Below are positions 53,592 through 61,885 of a stretch of 64,000 nucleotides of DNA, piece by piece. A program made the translations under genes and the position numbers. The DNA is from JALZUV01 sp963837025 (GTDB lineage: Bacteria; Pseudomonadota; Alphaproteobacteria; Rickettsiales; JALZUV01): NCBI GenBank assembly GCA_963837025.1, contig CAWILT010000001.1, positions 248,001 through 312,000 of the forward strand, in the 5' to 3' direction. The first letter of the stretch is position 1. Each line of letters opens with the position of its first letter. Below the pieces are notes generated by a model, which was not told the origin of the DNA, did not search any database, and saw only the letters and a list, made by a program, of their open reading frames with translations.

Positions 53592-54962
53592 CTAAGTTGA
53601 GTTTTTACTTTTTGATATTAACAGCATAAGCTTTGCGTGTAGTGTTTCCATCTCTTCGTAAGCAGTCTGATATTTGGAAGATGAAATAGGAACAGGTTCT
53701 GTAAGCAAATTTACCTTGAGCATTGGCATATTAACGTTATCAATTAGAATTTTAAAGTTGAAGGCTGTCACTTCTGCTTTCGGTGGCAAGTCGTTAACAC
53801 TTAATGCGCCTACAACAGCTCCTGCGCCTCCGAACATGAGCCCCCCAAGTGCACCTGCGCCAAGTTTATCAGTGCTAAATTTGTCATTTTTCATATTTGT
53901 TTGTTCTGTGAACTCAACATTTATAATTTCAGAAAAAAGAACTTTATGCTCTTTTTTTATTGTTATAAATACCAAGCTTTTTTTCATTTCATCAAGAATA
54001 ATTGCGCCATTACTCCCAACATAAGTATTACAGAGTGATAGGTTCTCAGCTATTCGCAAATTCTCAGTTTTTGATTTTAGAGTTTGTTGATGAGCTTCAA
54101 GAGTTTGTCTTACTTCTTTCTCCTCAGAGTGTTTATCAATGTTTCTGCCTATTGCAAAAACTATTACTCCTATGAATAGCAACCCTGCGCCAAATGTACC
54201 AGTTGCATCAAAGAACATTAGAAAGAAGCCTAATACTATAGCAACAGTCCCTAAAGATGTTACTACTCCAAAGATATTTTCAGTTTCTTCGCTCGACAAA
54301 GGCTTGGTACGAGCTTCAGTATTAAGTTGTTCTAGAGCTGTAAAAATAAACTCTTCATTATGTCCTTTGCGTCGTAAATACCCTTCATAAGATAGAAGAG
54401 AATTATTGCGTTCCCCCATCGGAATTATGCCGTCTTTAAGTTTAGATTTAAAATCTTTCTTAGGTTTGCTAAAAAGTAATTTAACTAAAACTTCATCTGG
54501 TAAAACTGCAATTCTCATCCCCCAATTTGCAAAACTATATTGCTCCCCTGAAGGAAGAATAGAGGGAGGGGCGACTACATAGCTTTCCTCTGCCCTTACA
54601 ACAACACCTTGGCCTAGAACATTAGCTCCTGATTTGATAAATTCATCGGATTTGAAATATAAATGAAAGCCTCCGTTGCTTGTATTTACTCGCAGAGTCT
54701 CAGGTAAATATTCTTTGATCTCTTCATAGCTTTCAAGTCCACCATTACGAGGATCAAAGTCGATAACCAAGAGGCCATTACCAGTTCGAACCCCTATATT
54801 ACTATCAGTACCCATAAACCAAGTTGCTAGTTGCTCAGGTTTTTGAGAGGCATCCTTATATCCATTACGGCTAGCAGGTGCCTTGCTATTTGGTTTGAGC
54901 GGATGAACTTTCAGTCCTAGTGCTGAAAGTTTGAGAGCCTCTTTATAAAGTTTTTCACTCAT
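53592..54962 (-). CDS. Truncated prim-pol domain fused to membrane helices and a glycine-zipper domain
   Basis: Residues 1-230 align without gaps to the start of the prim-pol/helicase protein at 55642-57732, including VIDFDPRNGGLE (Asp68, Asp70), the SNGGFH motif (His100), APPSILPSGEQYSFANWG and the PriCT-like GERNNSLLSYEGYLRRKG. Residue 121 is Val in GVVVRAEES where the paralogue has Asp in GVDVKADGG, so a conserved acidic residue of the polymerase site is lost. From residue 231 the protein changes: two membrane helices (about 236-252 and 256-272), a coiled coil (275-305), then a beta-rich domain with a glycine zipper (KLGAGALGGLMFGGAGAVVG, residues 367-386), similar to a domain of small phage-encoded membrane proteins. 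Normal primase activity is doubtful. The role is unknown; interference with related replicons is one idea. Confidence 0.85.
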   Translation of the reverse strand: MSEKLYKEALKLSALGLKVHPLKPNSKAPASRNGYKDASQKPEQLATWFMGTDSNIGVRTGNGLLVIDFDPRNGGLESYEEIKEYLPETLRVNTSNGGFHLYFKSDEFIKSGANVLGQGVVVRAEESYVVAPPSILPSGEQYSFANWGMRIAVLPDEVLVKLLFSKPKKDFKSKLKDGIIPMGERNNSLLSYEGYLRRKGHNEEFIFTALEQLNTEARTKPLSSEETENIFGVVTSLGTVAIVLGFFLMFFDATGTFGAGLLFIGVIVFAIGRNIDKHSEEKEVRQTLEAHQQTLKSKTENLRIAENLSLCNTYVGSNGAIILDEMKKSLVFITIKKEHKVLFSEIINVEFTEQTNMKNDKFSTDKLGAGALGGLMFGGAGAVVGALSVNDLPPKAEVTAFNFKILIDNVNMPMLKVNLLTEPVPISSSKYQTAYEEMETLHAKLMLLISKSKNST

Positions 54963-55073
54963 GATGAGGCCCCCTCTTCAATATTATGTCTTTCAACCCA
55001 CGCGAGCCGCTTCCGACAATCCAAGTATAGTCTTCGCCCTAGACGTACAACTTCTGAATTGGTTGATTCCATA

Positions 55074-55268
55074 TCACATCCCACATTTCTCTACCGCTAC
55101 ATACGTGCAGTATTCGTTTACCGACATATCATTTCGACTTTCGCTCGACTTACTAGCTTGTTGCCTACTACATTGAGAGTATGCTTCCTTTTGGCAGGTG
55201 CTTAATGCGTAGACTGCAGAGCTTGCTAACATTGTAGCTGCGCTAATAACTAAAACTATTTTTTCCAT
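55074..55268 (-). CDS. Small secreted Cys-rich protein
   Basis: A 64-residue product with a clear signal peptide (MEKIVLVISAATMLASSAVYA) and a mature part of about 43 residues holding four Cys (Cys25, 33, 54, 62), likely as two disulfides. AGGA lies seven bases before the ATG. It stands between the two prim-pol genes of the element. No family is recognised. The overlapping plus-strand frame is less protein-like. Confidence 0.7.
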   Translation of the reverse strand: MEKIVLVISAATMLASSAVYALSTCQKEAYSQCSRQQASKSSESRNDMSVNEYCTYVAVEKCGM

Positions 55269-55295
55269 ATTAATTCCTAAATTAAACTTCTGACC

Positions 55296-55444
55296 GGGGA
55301 GTTTATAAAATCTACTTTGTGAGCGGTTCCTACTGACCTTCAGCCCGAAAGCCTGTTCTATACGTCAGTAGCTCCCCGACCTAAAGTCGAGGAGTGCTGT
55401 TGCGGTTGCACAAAACCGCACAAAGTAAGAGGTTATAAAGCCCC
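55296..55444. ncRNA. 149-bp multi-stem foldable region (structured RNA or replication origin)
   Basis: The outer arms 55296-55328 and 55414-55444 are reverse complements over roughly 27 pairs with small bulges; both share GGGG, TTTATAA, ACTTTGTG and CGGTT in the same order. Inside are CTACTGAC/GTCAGTAG (55330-55337/55364-55371) and a nine-pair stem with one mismatch, CTCCCCGAC/GTCGAGGAG (55372-55380/55386-55394). GCGGTT (55402-55407) can pair with AACCGC (55414-55419) instead, giving a second fold. It lies downstream of the prim-pol/helicase gene. Strand and role cannot be told from one sequence. Confidence 0.55.
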
Positions 55445-55544
55445 TGAGCAATTGATCAGATTGCAACAGAACAGGATTGTTAATTATAGTCAATGGATAA
55501 GGAGTACAAAATGGAGTCAAAGGTTTTAAATTTTATATAGGTTG

Positions 55545-55634
55545 TTTGGACAGGCTGGACACTTCACTAAGAAGTATATAAAATAAGTCTTCTAAGATAA
55601 GTATTTTAACTAGTTATTGTCCAACCTGTCCAAA
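55545..55634. repeat. Inverted repeat of paired TGTCC motifs after the helicase gene
   Basis: TTTGGACAGGCTGGACA (55545-55561) and TGTCCAACCTGTCCAAA (55618-55634) are reverse complements at 16 of 17 positions around a 56-base loop. Each arm itself repeats TGTCC twice, ten bases apart. It ends eight bases from the helicase stop. It could be a terminator-like hairpin or a protein-binding site such as an origin repeat. A perfect ribosome site and nine-codon frame (ATG at 55511) nearby on the plus strand has no gene behind it. Confidence 0.5.
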
Positions 55635-55641
55635 AAAACCA

Positions 55642-57732
55642 CTAAGGCGTAGCCCATCTAATTTTATACTTATCATCAATCTGCTCTCTAGGTTTTATTG
55701 ATAAGCCAATTCGACCACGGTTACCTTGCTGTTTATCGCTACAATAGCCACGCTTTCCAAACTCTTTTCCTAAATTTGTATCTGTTAAATATGGTGCATC
55801 ATAACTATGATCGGAATAATATTTATAAAATTTCTGAAGTGCGTAGTTTGGGAGAAAACCATTTGAACTTTGAATAAAAAACTCCTCAATAAAATGCAAA
55901 AAGTAATCACTATCACTACGATATTCCCGACTTGCCTTTGTAATGATTTCTGGCTCCTTGACTCCCCCATTCTCCAAAACACGCTTTAAACCTTCCAACA
56001 TCCAATTTAGGATACCTGAAAGTTCTTTTGGTTGACTTAGCTTTTCAAGTAAACGATTGTCACGCTGTGCTTCAGTAATTTTTACAGGAAAGTTAATTAC
56101 CTTAACTCGGCGCCAAATACCATCATCCACCCCACTAATAGCAATATGATGATTAGCCGAGATAAAAACTTTGTATTTTGGTGTATATTCAAAATGTTCT
56201 TTATAGAGCTGACGAGCCACAATCTTCTCCCCCCCAGTAATAGTTTTCACTATGGACTCATCCAACGCTCGATCCTTATTTGGTTCGGAAGTACTTACAA
56301 AGCGCTTACCTGAGAGTCGTGCTATATCATTACGAACCCTATCTGAGCTGCTTTGTAATAACGTACTAGCCTCCATGTGCGCCGCATACTCACCGAGAAC
56401 CGCAAAAATAGTCTCAGTCAAAACAGATTTACCATTTCCACCGTTACCATAGAGAGTATAAAAAGCCTGTTCACTAATATCACCTGTCAAACAAAGCCCT
56501 AAAATCTCTTGTAGATAGTCTCGTACCTCCCAAGAAGGTAAAATAGTTACCAAAAATTTATCAAATTCCGAGCATTTTGCCTTTAAATCGTAGATTACAG
56601 AAGAAAGCATTGTCGTTTTTAACTTTGGATCATGCGGTAACAAACTAAAATTTTTCAAATCTAGTAAGCCATTTTGAACATTCAAAAGGTAATCGTTGCA
56701 ATCTAACTCTCCATATTCTACGGCCAAAGCAGAAGAAGAGAGCTTAATTGTCGCATCAATTCGTGTTTTAGCTTGTGAACTTTTTGCGTGTTTGACGAGT
56801 TCTTTCTTATAATTCTCATCTGTATCAACTGCTTTTGCCTCTTCATACATTCGCAAAGCTAATTCTTTAGCTAACTCTTGAACCTTATTCAGCGTATCAA
56901 GTTTAAAACGCTTCCCATCCCATACGTACCAACTTCCATTCACATAAATAAGTTGTTCTGAATAAGCTTTTACAAAACGCTGCGAGTTCCCCAAATCACT
57001 AAGCAGCTCATCACTAGGATCATAGCGCATAACGCTATTAACGATATTTTCAACTTCTTCATCTGATAAAGGTTCAGTGCAAGCTTCTGTATTGAGTTGC
57101 TCTAGAGCCGCCAGAATAAAGTCTTCATCATGCCCTTTGCGCCGCAAAAAACCTGCATATGATAAGAGCGAATTATTACGTTCTCCCATTGAAATTTTAC
57201 CATCTTTAAGTTTCGCTTTAGAAGGCTTCTTAACTTTATTGGAGATTAATTTTTCTAAGATTTCATCTGGCAAAATTGCAATTTCTACTCCCCAATTTGC
57301 GAAACTGTATTGCTCTCCTGAAGGATGTATAGAAGGGGGCGCTACAACATAGCCTCCATCTGCTTTAACATCGACGCCCTTTCCTAAAACATTGACTCCA
57401 CACTTCACAGTCTGATTGCATTGATAATAAAGATGAAAACCACCATCACTAGTGTTCACCTTCAAAGTTTCTGGTAAAGTCGCTTTAATCTCATCAAATG
57501 TTTCCAAACCACCATTCCTAGCATCGAAGTCAATAACTACTAATTCGCCGCCAGTTCTCACCCCAACATTGTTCTCAGTATTACAAAACCATTGATTAAG
57601 TTTAACTGGGTTATTTGATGCATCTTTAAAACCATGCTGGCTTGATGGAACTTTTAGCCTAGGTTTAAGTGGATGAAGCTTTAAGCCAAACTTTTGTAAT
57701 TTAATAATATCTCCGTGAAGTTTACTAATCAT
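55642..57732 (-). CDS. Primase-polymerase / superfamily 3 helicase replication protein
   Basis: A P4-type replication protein of 696 residues. The prim-pol domain (1-165) has VIDFDARNGGLE (Asp68, Asp70), SDGGFHLYY (His100) and GKGVDVKADGGYVVAPPS (Asp121). A PriCT-like helical region follows (182-235). The D5-N/SF3 helicase part has Walker A GNGGNGKS at 429-436, KRFVSTSEPN as Walker B (476-485), KVFISANHH as the sensor (521-529) and DDGIWRRV with the Arg finger (536-543). Such proteins prime and unwind their own replicon, so the element probably replicates by itself. Its start overlaps the HTH gene by eight bases. Confidence 0.93.
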   Translation of the reverse strand: MISKLHGDIIKLQKFGLKLHPLKPRLKVPSSQHGFKDASNNPVKLNQWFCNTENNVGVRTGGELVVIDFDARNGGLETFDEIKATLPETLKVNTSDGGFHLYYQCNQTVKCGVNVLGKGVDVKADGGYVVAPPSIHPSGEQYSFANWGVEIAILPDEILEKLISNKVKKPSKAKLKDGKISMGERNNSLLSYAGFLRRKGHDEDFILAALEQLNTEACTEPLSDEEVENIVNSVMRYDPSDELLSDLGNSQRFVKAYSEQLIYVNGSWYVWDGKRFKLDTLNKVQELAKELALRMYEEAKAVDTDENYKKELVKHAKSSQAKTRIDATIKLSSSALAVEYGELDCNDYLLNVQNGLLDLKNFSLLPHDPKLKTTMLSSVIYDLKAKCSEFDKFLVTILPSWEVRDYLQEILGLCLTGDISEQAFYTLYGNGGNGKSVLTETIFAVLGEYAAHMEASTLLQSSSDRVRNDIARLSGKRFVSTSEPNKDRALDESIVKTITGGEKIVARQLYKEHFEYTPKYKVFISANHHIAISGVDDGIWRRVKVINFPVKITEAQRDNRLLEKLSQPKELSGILNWMLEGLKRVLENGGVKEPEIITKASREYRSDSDYFLHFIEEFFIQSSNGFLPNYALQKFYKYYSDHSYDAPYLTDTNLGKEFGKRGYCSDKQQGNRGRIGLSIKPREQIDDKYKIRWATP

Positions 57733-57955
57733 TATTGCCCCCTAGAAAATCTTTTCCATTACTTGCAATAATCCAATCAAACCATTTTTGTGGATCGATA
57801 TAAATGCGCCTGCCAAGCCTTAGTAAAGCACCAGATTCCTTTAAGCCATTTTCAGATTCATTGAAAATCAGATGTCTAATTGCTCCTTCAGTAAATGCCG
57901 TTTGCGTTGCTGCGAACTGCCTAATAGTCACAAGTTGGTTTTTAACTTCAATCAT
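57725..57955 (-). CDS. Small excisionase/AlpA-like HTH protein
   Basis: A 76-residue protein reading as a winged-helix MerR-like DNA-binding unit: VTIRQFAATQTAFTEGAIRH followed by LLRLGRRIYIDPQKWFDWI, where the recognition helix and the wing are placed as in Xis/AlpA proteins of integrative elements. Such proteins direct excision or activate the integrase. It overlaps the helicase start by eight bases and lies 102 bp downstream of the unknown gene at 58058. Confidence 0.8.
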   Translation of the reverse strand: MIEVKNQLVTIRQFAATQTAFTEGAIRHLIFNESENGLKESGALLRLGRRIYIDPQKWFDWIIASNGKDFLGGNND

Positions 57956-58057
57956 TGTTGATTCCTCTCATTGCCGCTTAATTGCGATAGAGAAAAGAAT
58001 GACAGTTAAATAAAGAGGACAAATAGTAAATATAGGAATCCTAAAAAATTGAATTGT

Positions 58058-58666
58058 CTACTCTTTAAAGTCGACACTTTTATATAGTGTTTTTATTTTA
58101 AGAAACTTTCTAACAGTTTCGATGTACTTATCTTTTTCAGCACTATTACTTAAATGAGCTAAAGTATGTTTAGTGAGCTCTTCTTTAAGAACTTTTCTTT
58201 TTTCTTTATTCCAAATTTTTTGCAAGTATTCGATTGCGAACTTATTTGCGCTCTCTTTTTTTCTATCAGTAAGCCAAGATTTAGTGTTTTTGGGTAAAGT
58301 AAAGTTTATAACAGCTCTAAATTTATTAGAGATTTTGCTATGGACTTCAAACTGATTCTCAATAGCCCAAGAAACAAAAACAGCAGGGTCTAAAACAAAT
58401 TCAAATTTTTTAGGGCGCACTGAAACTAAAAACTTTTTTAAGATTCTCAGTTTTTTTGACTTTATATGAAGTTCTGCAATCTCTAATTCAGATTGTAAAA
58501 TCGTAAGACTGCAAATTTCTCCATCATCACTTAGGCTATAGGGGCAAGTTCCCTTAATTATAGAGAATGCCTCGGAAATAGTCCATTCCGGTAATGATAG
58601 CCAGTACTCAAGCCCTTTTATTTTGTCGAACTCGTGTTTAATGTAAGCGTCACGAACTCTAATCAT
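58058..58666 (-). CDS. Unknown protein coupled to the integrase
   Basis: A 202-residue, Lys-rich, soluble protein of no recognised family. The first part (YWLSLPEWTISEAFSIIKG) resembles short N-terminal segments found in other element-encoded proteins before a helical body, and the C-terminal half is basic and helical (SAEKDKYIETVRKFLKIK). Its start overlaps the integrase stop as ATGA, so it is translated with the integrase. DNA binding or excision control would fit its position, but nothing proves it. Confidence 0.75.
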   Translation of the reverse strand: MIRVRDAYIKHEFDKIKGLEYWLSLPEWTISEAFSIIKGTCPYSLSDDGEICSLTILQSELEIAELHIKSKKLRILKKFLVSVRPKKFEFVLDPAVFVSWAIENQFEVHSKISNKFRAVINFTLPKNTKSWLTDRKKESANKFAIEYLQKIWNKEKRKVLKEELTKHTLAHLSNSAEKDKYIETVRKFLKIKTLYKSVDFKE

Positions 58667-59724
58667 ACCCCAAATACTTTCTCATTCATACGACTCACAA
58701 CTGAAGCAGTATGAGATTCGGATAGATGGGCGTAGCGTTTGACCATCTGCAGCGTTTTATGACCTAACACCTCTGCAATTTCAGCCAGTGTTGCACCATT
58801 CATTGCTAAATATGAGGCGCAAGTGTGGCGTAAGTCGTGAAAACGAAAATCTTCAATCTCAGATTTCTCTACAGCGTTCTCCCATGCGGTTCGAATATCC
58901 ATTGGCTGGCACTTGCTACTTGCAGGGAATACAAACGAACAATCTAATCTTCTTACTTTAGAGTGTGTTTGCATTAACTCTAAAGCATGACCGCGCAAGG
59001 GAAGGGAGCGGCGTTCATTGTTCTTTGTTTCAAGCAGTGTTATCATACCGCGAGTTAAATCTACTTGCTTCCATTCCAAACTAAGGAGTTCGTTTTTTCG
59101 CGCCCCTGTGCTGATGGCAAGAATAGTGATCATGTATAGATAAGGGTTTTCGCTTTGCTTGCAGGTTTCGAGTAGCGCGTTGCGCTCTTCTTCAGATAAA
59201 AAGCGAACTCGACCTCTTGATTCAGGGTATTTCTTGATTTTGCGGATTGGATTGGCTTCTGTCCATTCCCACTCATTTACTGCGATTGTGAATACATGAC
59301 CTAAAGCGGTAGTGTAGCGATTGGCGGTGGTTGCACCAATCTCTTTACCATATTGGTTTTTGGCACCTACGAGCTTGTTGCGGTATTCTGTAACAAGAGC
59401 AGCACTAACATCAGCTAAAGTGTACTCACCTAGCTTCTCTTTCCAGTATTTGAGATAGTGGCGTTGGTTGGCTGTGCTTTTCTGTTTTAGTGCCAGCACC
59501 TCCTCACCATAGCGGTCAATCAACTCGCCTAAAGTGTGCCTCTTAGCTTCAGCAGTTTTAAAGTGCCTGCCTTCTCGAATAGCTGATTCAGTAGATTGTG
59601 CCCATTTCTTCGCATCCGTAAGGCGTTTGAAGCTCGCGCTTTGGCTAGGATAACCTTTAAGCCGAATTTTTACACGATATGACGTGGAGCCATCGTCTAA
59701 TTTGCGCTTTTCTATTGATGCCAA
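58663..59724 (-). CDS. int: Tyrosine recombinase (integrase)
   Basis: A 353-residue phage-type integrase. The N-terminal arm-binding region (1-60) has the three-strand AP2-like DNA-binding layout (GSTSYRVKIRLKG), then a SAM-like core-binding domain (65-160). The catalytic residues are Arg209 (STGARKNELLSLEW), Lys234 (ETK), His296 and Arg299 (HDLRHTCASYL), His322 (LGHKTLQMVKRYAH) and the nucleophile Tyr331. It should catalyse integration at the tRNA-fMet site. An integrase in the middle of the element, not beside an att site, is unusual; the two-gene cargo module separates it from the right end. Confidence 0.95.
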   Translation of the reverse strand: MASIEKRKLDDGSTSYRVKIRLKGYPSQSASFKRLTDAKKWAQSTESAIREGRHFKTAEAKRHTLGELIDRYGEEVLALKQKSTANQRHYLKYWKEKLGEYTLADVSAALVTEYRNKLVGAKNQYGKEIGATTANRYTTALGHVFTIAVNEWEWTEANPIRKIKKYPESRGRVRFLSEEERNALLETCKQSENPYLYMITILAISTGARKNELLSLEWKQVDLTRGMITLLETKNNERRSLPLRGHALELMQTHSKVRRLDCSFVFPASSKCQPMDIRTAWENAVEKSEIEDFRFHDLRHTCASYLAMNGATLAEIAEVLGHKTLQMVKRYAHLSESHTASVVSRMNEKVFGV

Positions 59725-59866
59725 AATATCTCCTCACTTTTATAAATGATAGACTAAAATAATCAAAGATAAAGGGCAACGAAATACTAAACACTGAGGT
59801 ATTTACCTTATAAGCTTATAATATTTCTATTATAAGTTTATTTTTATTAAGATGGGACAGTGAAAA

Positions 59867-60364
59867 CTATGTTTTTTCATTAAGATTCTTACTAAATTCA
59901 TTCTGTACTGCAATCAACTGGCTAGTCTCTTCCCAAAAATTTTTCATTGAGTCGATACCTTTTGTGGAGTCAATTATATTAACCACATCCTTTAACTCTT
60001 TGGAGTATTCTTCAAGCAGTGCTTTCTTATTCTTCAAAATGTCAATTGGCAGCTTCTTCATAGCTTGTCGTTGAGATACCAGATTTTCTCTAAGGGTTTG
60101 CTGTGTAGTAAAGCTTGCTTCCCCTCTGTTCAAAAGTTCCATTGAGAATGCCGTAGCGTAAATATGAAAATCAGAATTAGTCTGCAAAAATAGTTCAATA
60201 CTTTTTTGACGTTTCTCTGAGTTAGAGTTGATTGAGTGCGACAAAATTTCTACGGTGAAATTGAAAACTATGGTTAAAACGAACAATGCCAAAATCTGCC
60301 AGCGCGGCGTTTCAGTAGTTTTCCAAAAAACGGTTTTGGATTCTTGCTGTGAGCCTGCTTCCAT
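59867..60364 (-). CDS. Single-pass membrane protein with coiled-coil domain, cargo module gene 2
   Basis: A 165-residue protein with one membrane helix (about residues 23-41, ILALFVLTIVFNFTVEIL) and an extended helical region after it (SEKRQKSIELFLQTNSDF ... ALLEEYSKELKDVVNIID). The hydrophilic part could face the periplasm or cytosol. It is five bases downstream of the PUA-like gene, so the two form an operon between integrase and right att site. No family is recognised. A membrane effector or structural partner for the larger protein is a guess. Confidence 0.75.
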   Translation of the reverse strand: MEAGSQQESKTVFWKTTETPRWQILALFVLTIVFNFTVEILSHSINSNSEKRQKSIELFLQTNSDFHIYATAFSMELLNRGEASFTTQQTLRENLVSQRQAMKKLPIDILKNKKALLEEYSKELKDVVNIIDSTKGIDSMKNFWEETSQLIAVQNEFSKNLNEKT

Positions 60365-60369
60365 GTTAT

Positions 60370-61506
60370 CTAAGATCCTTCGCTAATTTCAATTTTTGAG
60401 TTTAAACCAGTAGAATTAGTAACGCTATTCTTAATGATACATAATTCTTTCCATTTTTGGTAGCCCATCATTTTTAAATCCTCGAGCACCTCTTGCTTTA
60501 TATCGGCGTTACAGGTTTTAGCTATAGTGCTGTTATCCAATGAATTTATAATCTCAATATCATCTAACACCCCATCTTCAGCAAAACCCCACTCTGGTGC
60601 TAACGCAAAAAATATTGCTAAAGCTAGTGGTATAAGGTTTTGACCATATAAGATAATTCTGCCGGGAGATTGTATTTCGATTCTTTGGTCTGGGGCATCA
60701 CTCGAATGAGTTACTTCCGAAACAATGCTCAATATAGTTTTGTCATTTAAATCTAAAGCGTTACTTGTATTATGATTTCCGTGAAGAGCTGTAATAAACA
60801 GAATAAATAAGTTGAAATTGAAGCTATCTACGGCTGAAAAATCATCGGACGTGGAATTAAATTTAGAAACAAAATGCTCTTTATAGAAGTACCTATCGAA
60901 CATTATATCAAGTACATGACTGTAGTGATTATTCTCAATTTGTTGAATAGTTGTAGGAGTTGAAAACTTTCTTTGAAGCCAAGTCGGAACAGTGTGTCGG
61001 GGAACCTTTTTCACCCACTTCACTTTTCTGGCTGGAATTGTATCGTTTTTGTACTCATCTGATAGCACATCTAGTGAATATCCATCATCCTCCACGATCC
61101 CAAATAGAACGGCTTCATCATAGCTTTTGCTGGGCGCGACTATGATGTCTCCTTTTTTTATTTCATAGAAAAAATTTCTGATTTTTCCAGCTAATTGTAT
61201 TTTTCTCTTGGTTGCGCGATAATCCTTTATCCCGCTAATGTTGCGTTCTGGCAGATCGTCTGCTTTTGCCCCCTCTAAATACCATTCTTTGATTCGTTCA
61301 GACATTGTGACATGCTTAACAAAATCTATATCATTTTGTTTCTTGCCTTTAGGCAATGAAAAGCCAGGCATATCGAAAAACACAGCGGATTGAGTTTCAA
61401 AGTCTGCGTGAAACTTATAACCTTGTCCAGGAAACATGACAAAAATCTTTGTCGAATCCTCGAAAAATTTAGTTTGAATATCAATAGTTAGTTTGTTTGG
61501 ACTCAT
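60370..61506 (-). CDS. PUA/EVE-like domain protein with hydrophobic segments, cargo module gene 1
   Basis: A 378-residue protein not assigned to a family. Residues about 112-190 (FFYEIKKGDIIVAPSKSYDE ... ARKVKWVKKVPR ... TWLQRKFSTPTTIQQIE) follow the pattern of the PUA-like domain at the N-terminus of several restriction- or defence-associated proteins, where a K-G-D-h-h-x-x-P-S strand is followed by a V-x-W-h-x-x-h-x-R strand. Residues 228-241 and 287-303 are hydrophobic; the second (QNLIPLALAIFFALAPEW) could span the membrane. The C-terminal 75 residues are helical. It starts 180 bp inside the right end, a position typical of cargo. A sensing or anti-phage role is an inference from domain type and position. 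Confidence 0.7.
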   Translation of the reverse strand: MSPNKLTIDIQTKFFEDSTKIFVMFPGQGYKFHADFETQSAVFFDMPGFSLPKGKKQNDIDFVKHVTMSERIKEWYLEGAKADDLPERNISGIKDYRATKRKIQLAGKIRNFFYEIKKGDIIVAPSKSYDEAVLFGIVEDDGYSLDVLSDEYKNDTIPARKVKWVKKVPRHTVPTWLQRKFSTPTTIQQIENNHYSHVLDIMFDRYFYKEHFVSKFNSTSDDFSAVDSFNFNLFILFITALHGNHNTSNALDLNDKTILSIVSEVTHSSDAPDQRIEIQSPGRIILYGQNLIPLALAIFFALAPEWGFAEDGVLDDIEIINSLDNSTIAKTCNADIKQEVLEDLKMMGYQKWKELCIIKNSVTNSTGLNSKIEISEGS

Positions 61507-61598
61507 TTAAATCTCGTTGATACTTGCTATTATTAAGTAAGGCTTAAATAGCCTGCATATTGTCGTTTGTCGAGATTAGTTGTGTTTTGTTGTCCTCA

Positions 61599-61642
61599 AC
61601 TGCCCCATAAGTGCCCCACGGAGGTAAGTCGCCCCATGCCCC
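61599..61642. repeat. Right inner TGCCCCAT repeats, candidate integrase arm sites
   Basis: ACTGCCCCATAAGTGCCCCAC (61599-61619), then TCGCCCCATGCCCC (61629-61642), give three to four copies of GCCCCAT-like motifs. The first pair has the same ten-base spacing and orientation as the pair at 53239-53259. The repeats lie 44-130 bp inside the right tRNA repeat, where arm-type integrase sites are expected. Confidence 0.55.
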
Positions 61643-61686
61643 GAACCTAAGCCATCCTATAAGTTATTGTATTATAGAGGAAAAGT

Positions 61687-61763
<77 letters not shown>

Positions 61764-61885
61764 TTACCTAAAAATGCAAAATAATTGCATACTGACGATG
61801 TAATTCTGTCAGGACAGGGTTATAGGGTTAATCATTACGTTAAGCAAGGGGGAAAGTTTACAATTTTTTAAAACTAGATTTGGTT

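Noticed and set aside
54961..55176. 71-codon plus-strand frame overlapping the secreted Cys-rich gene
   Set aside because: No ribosome site; the opposite strand has a signal peptide and a good ribosome site.
53123..61685. CRISPR array or restriction-modification genes in the element
   Set aside because: No regular spacer-repeat pattern and no methyltransferase motif were seen; the repeats are only two to four short copies near each end.
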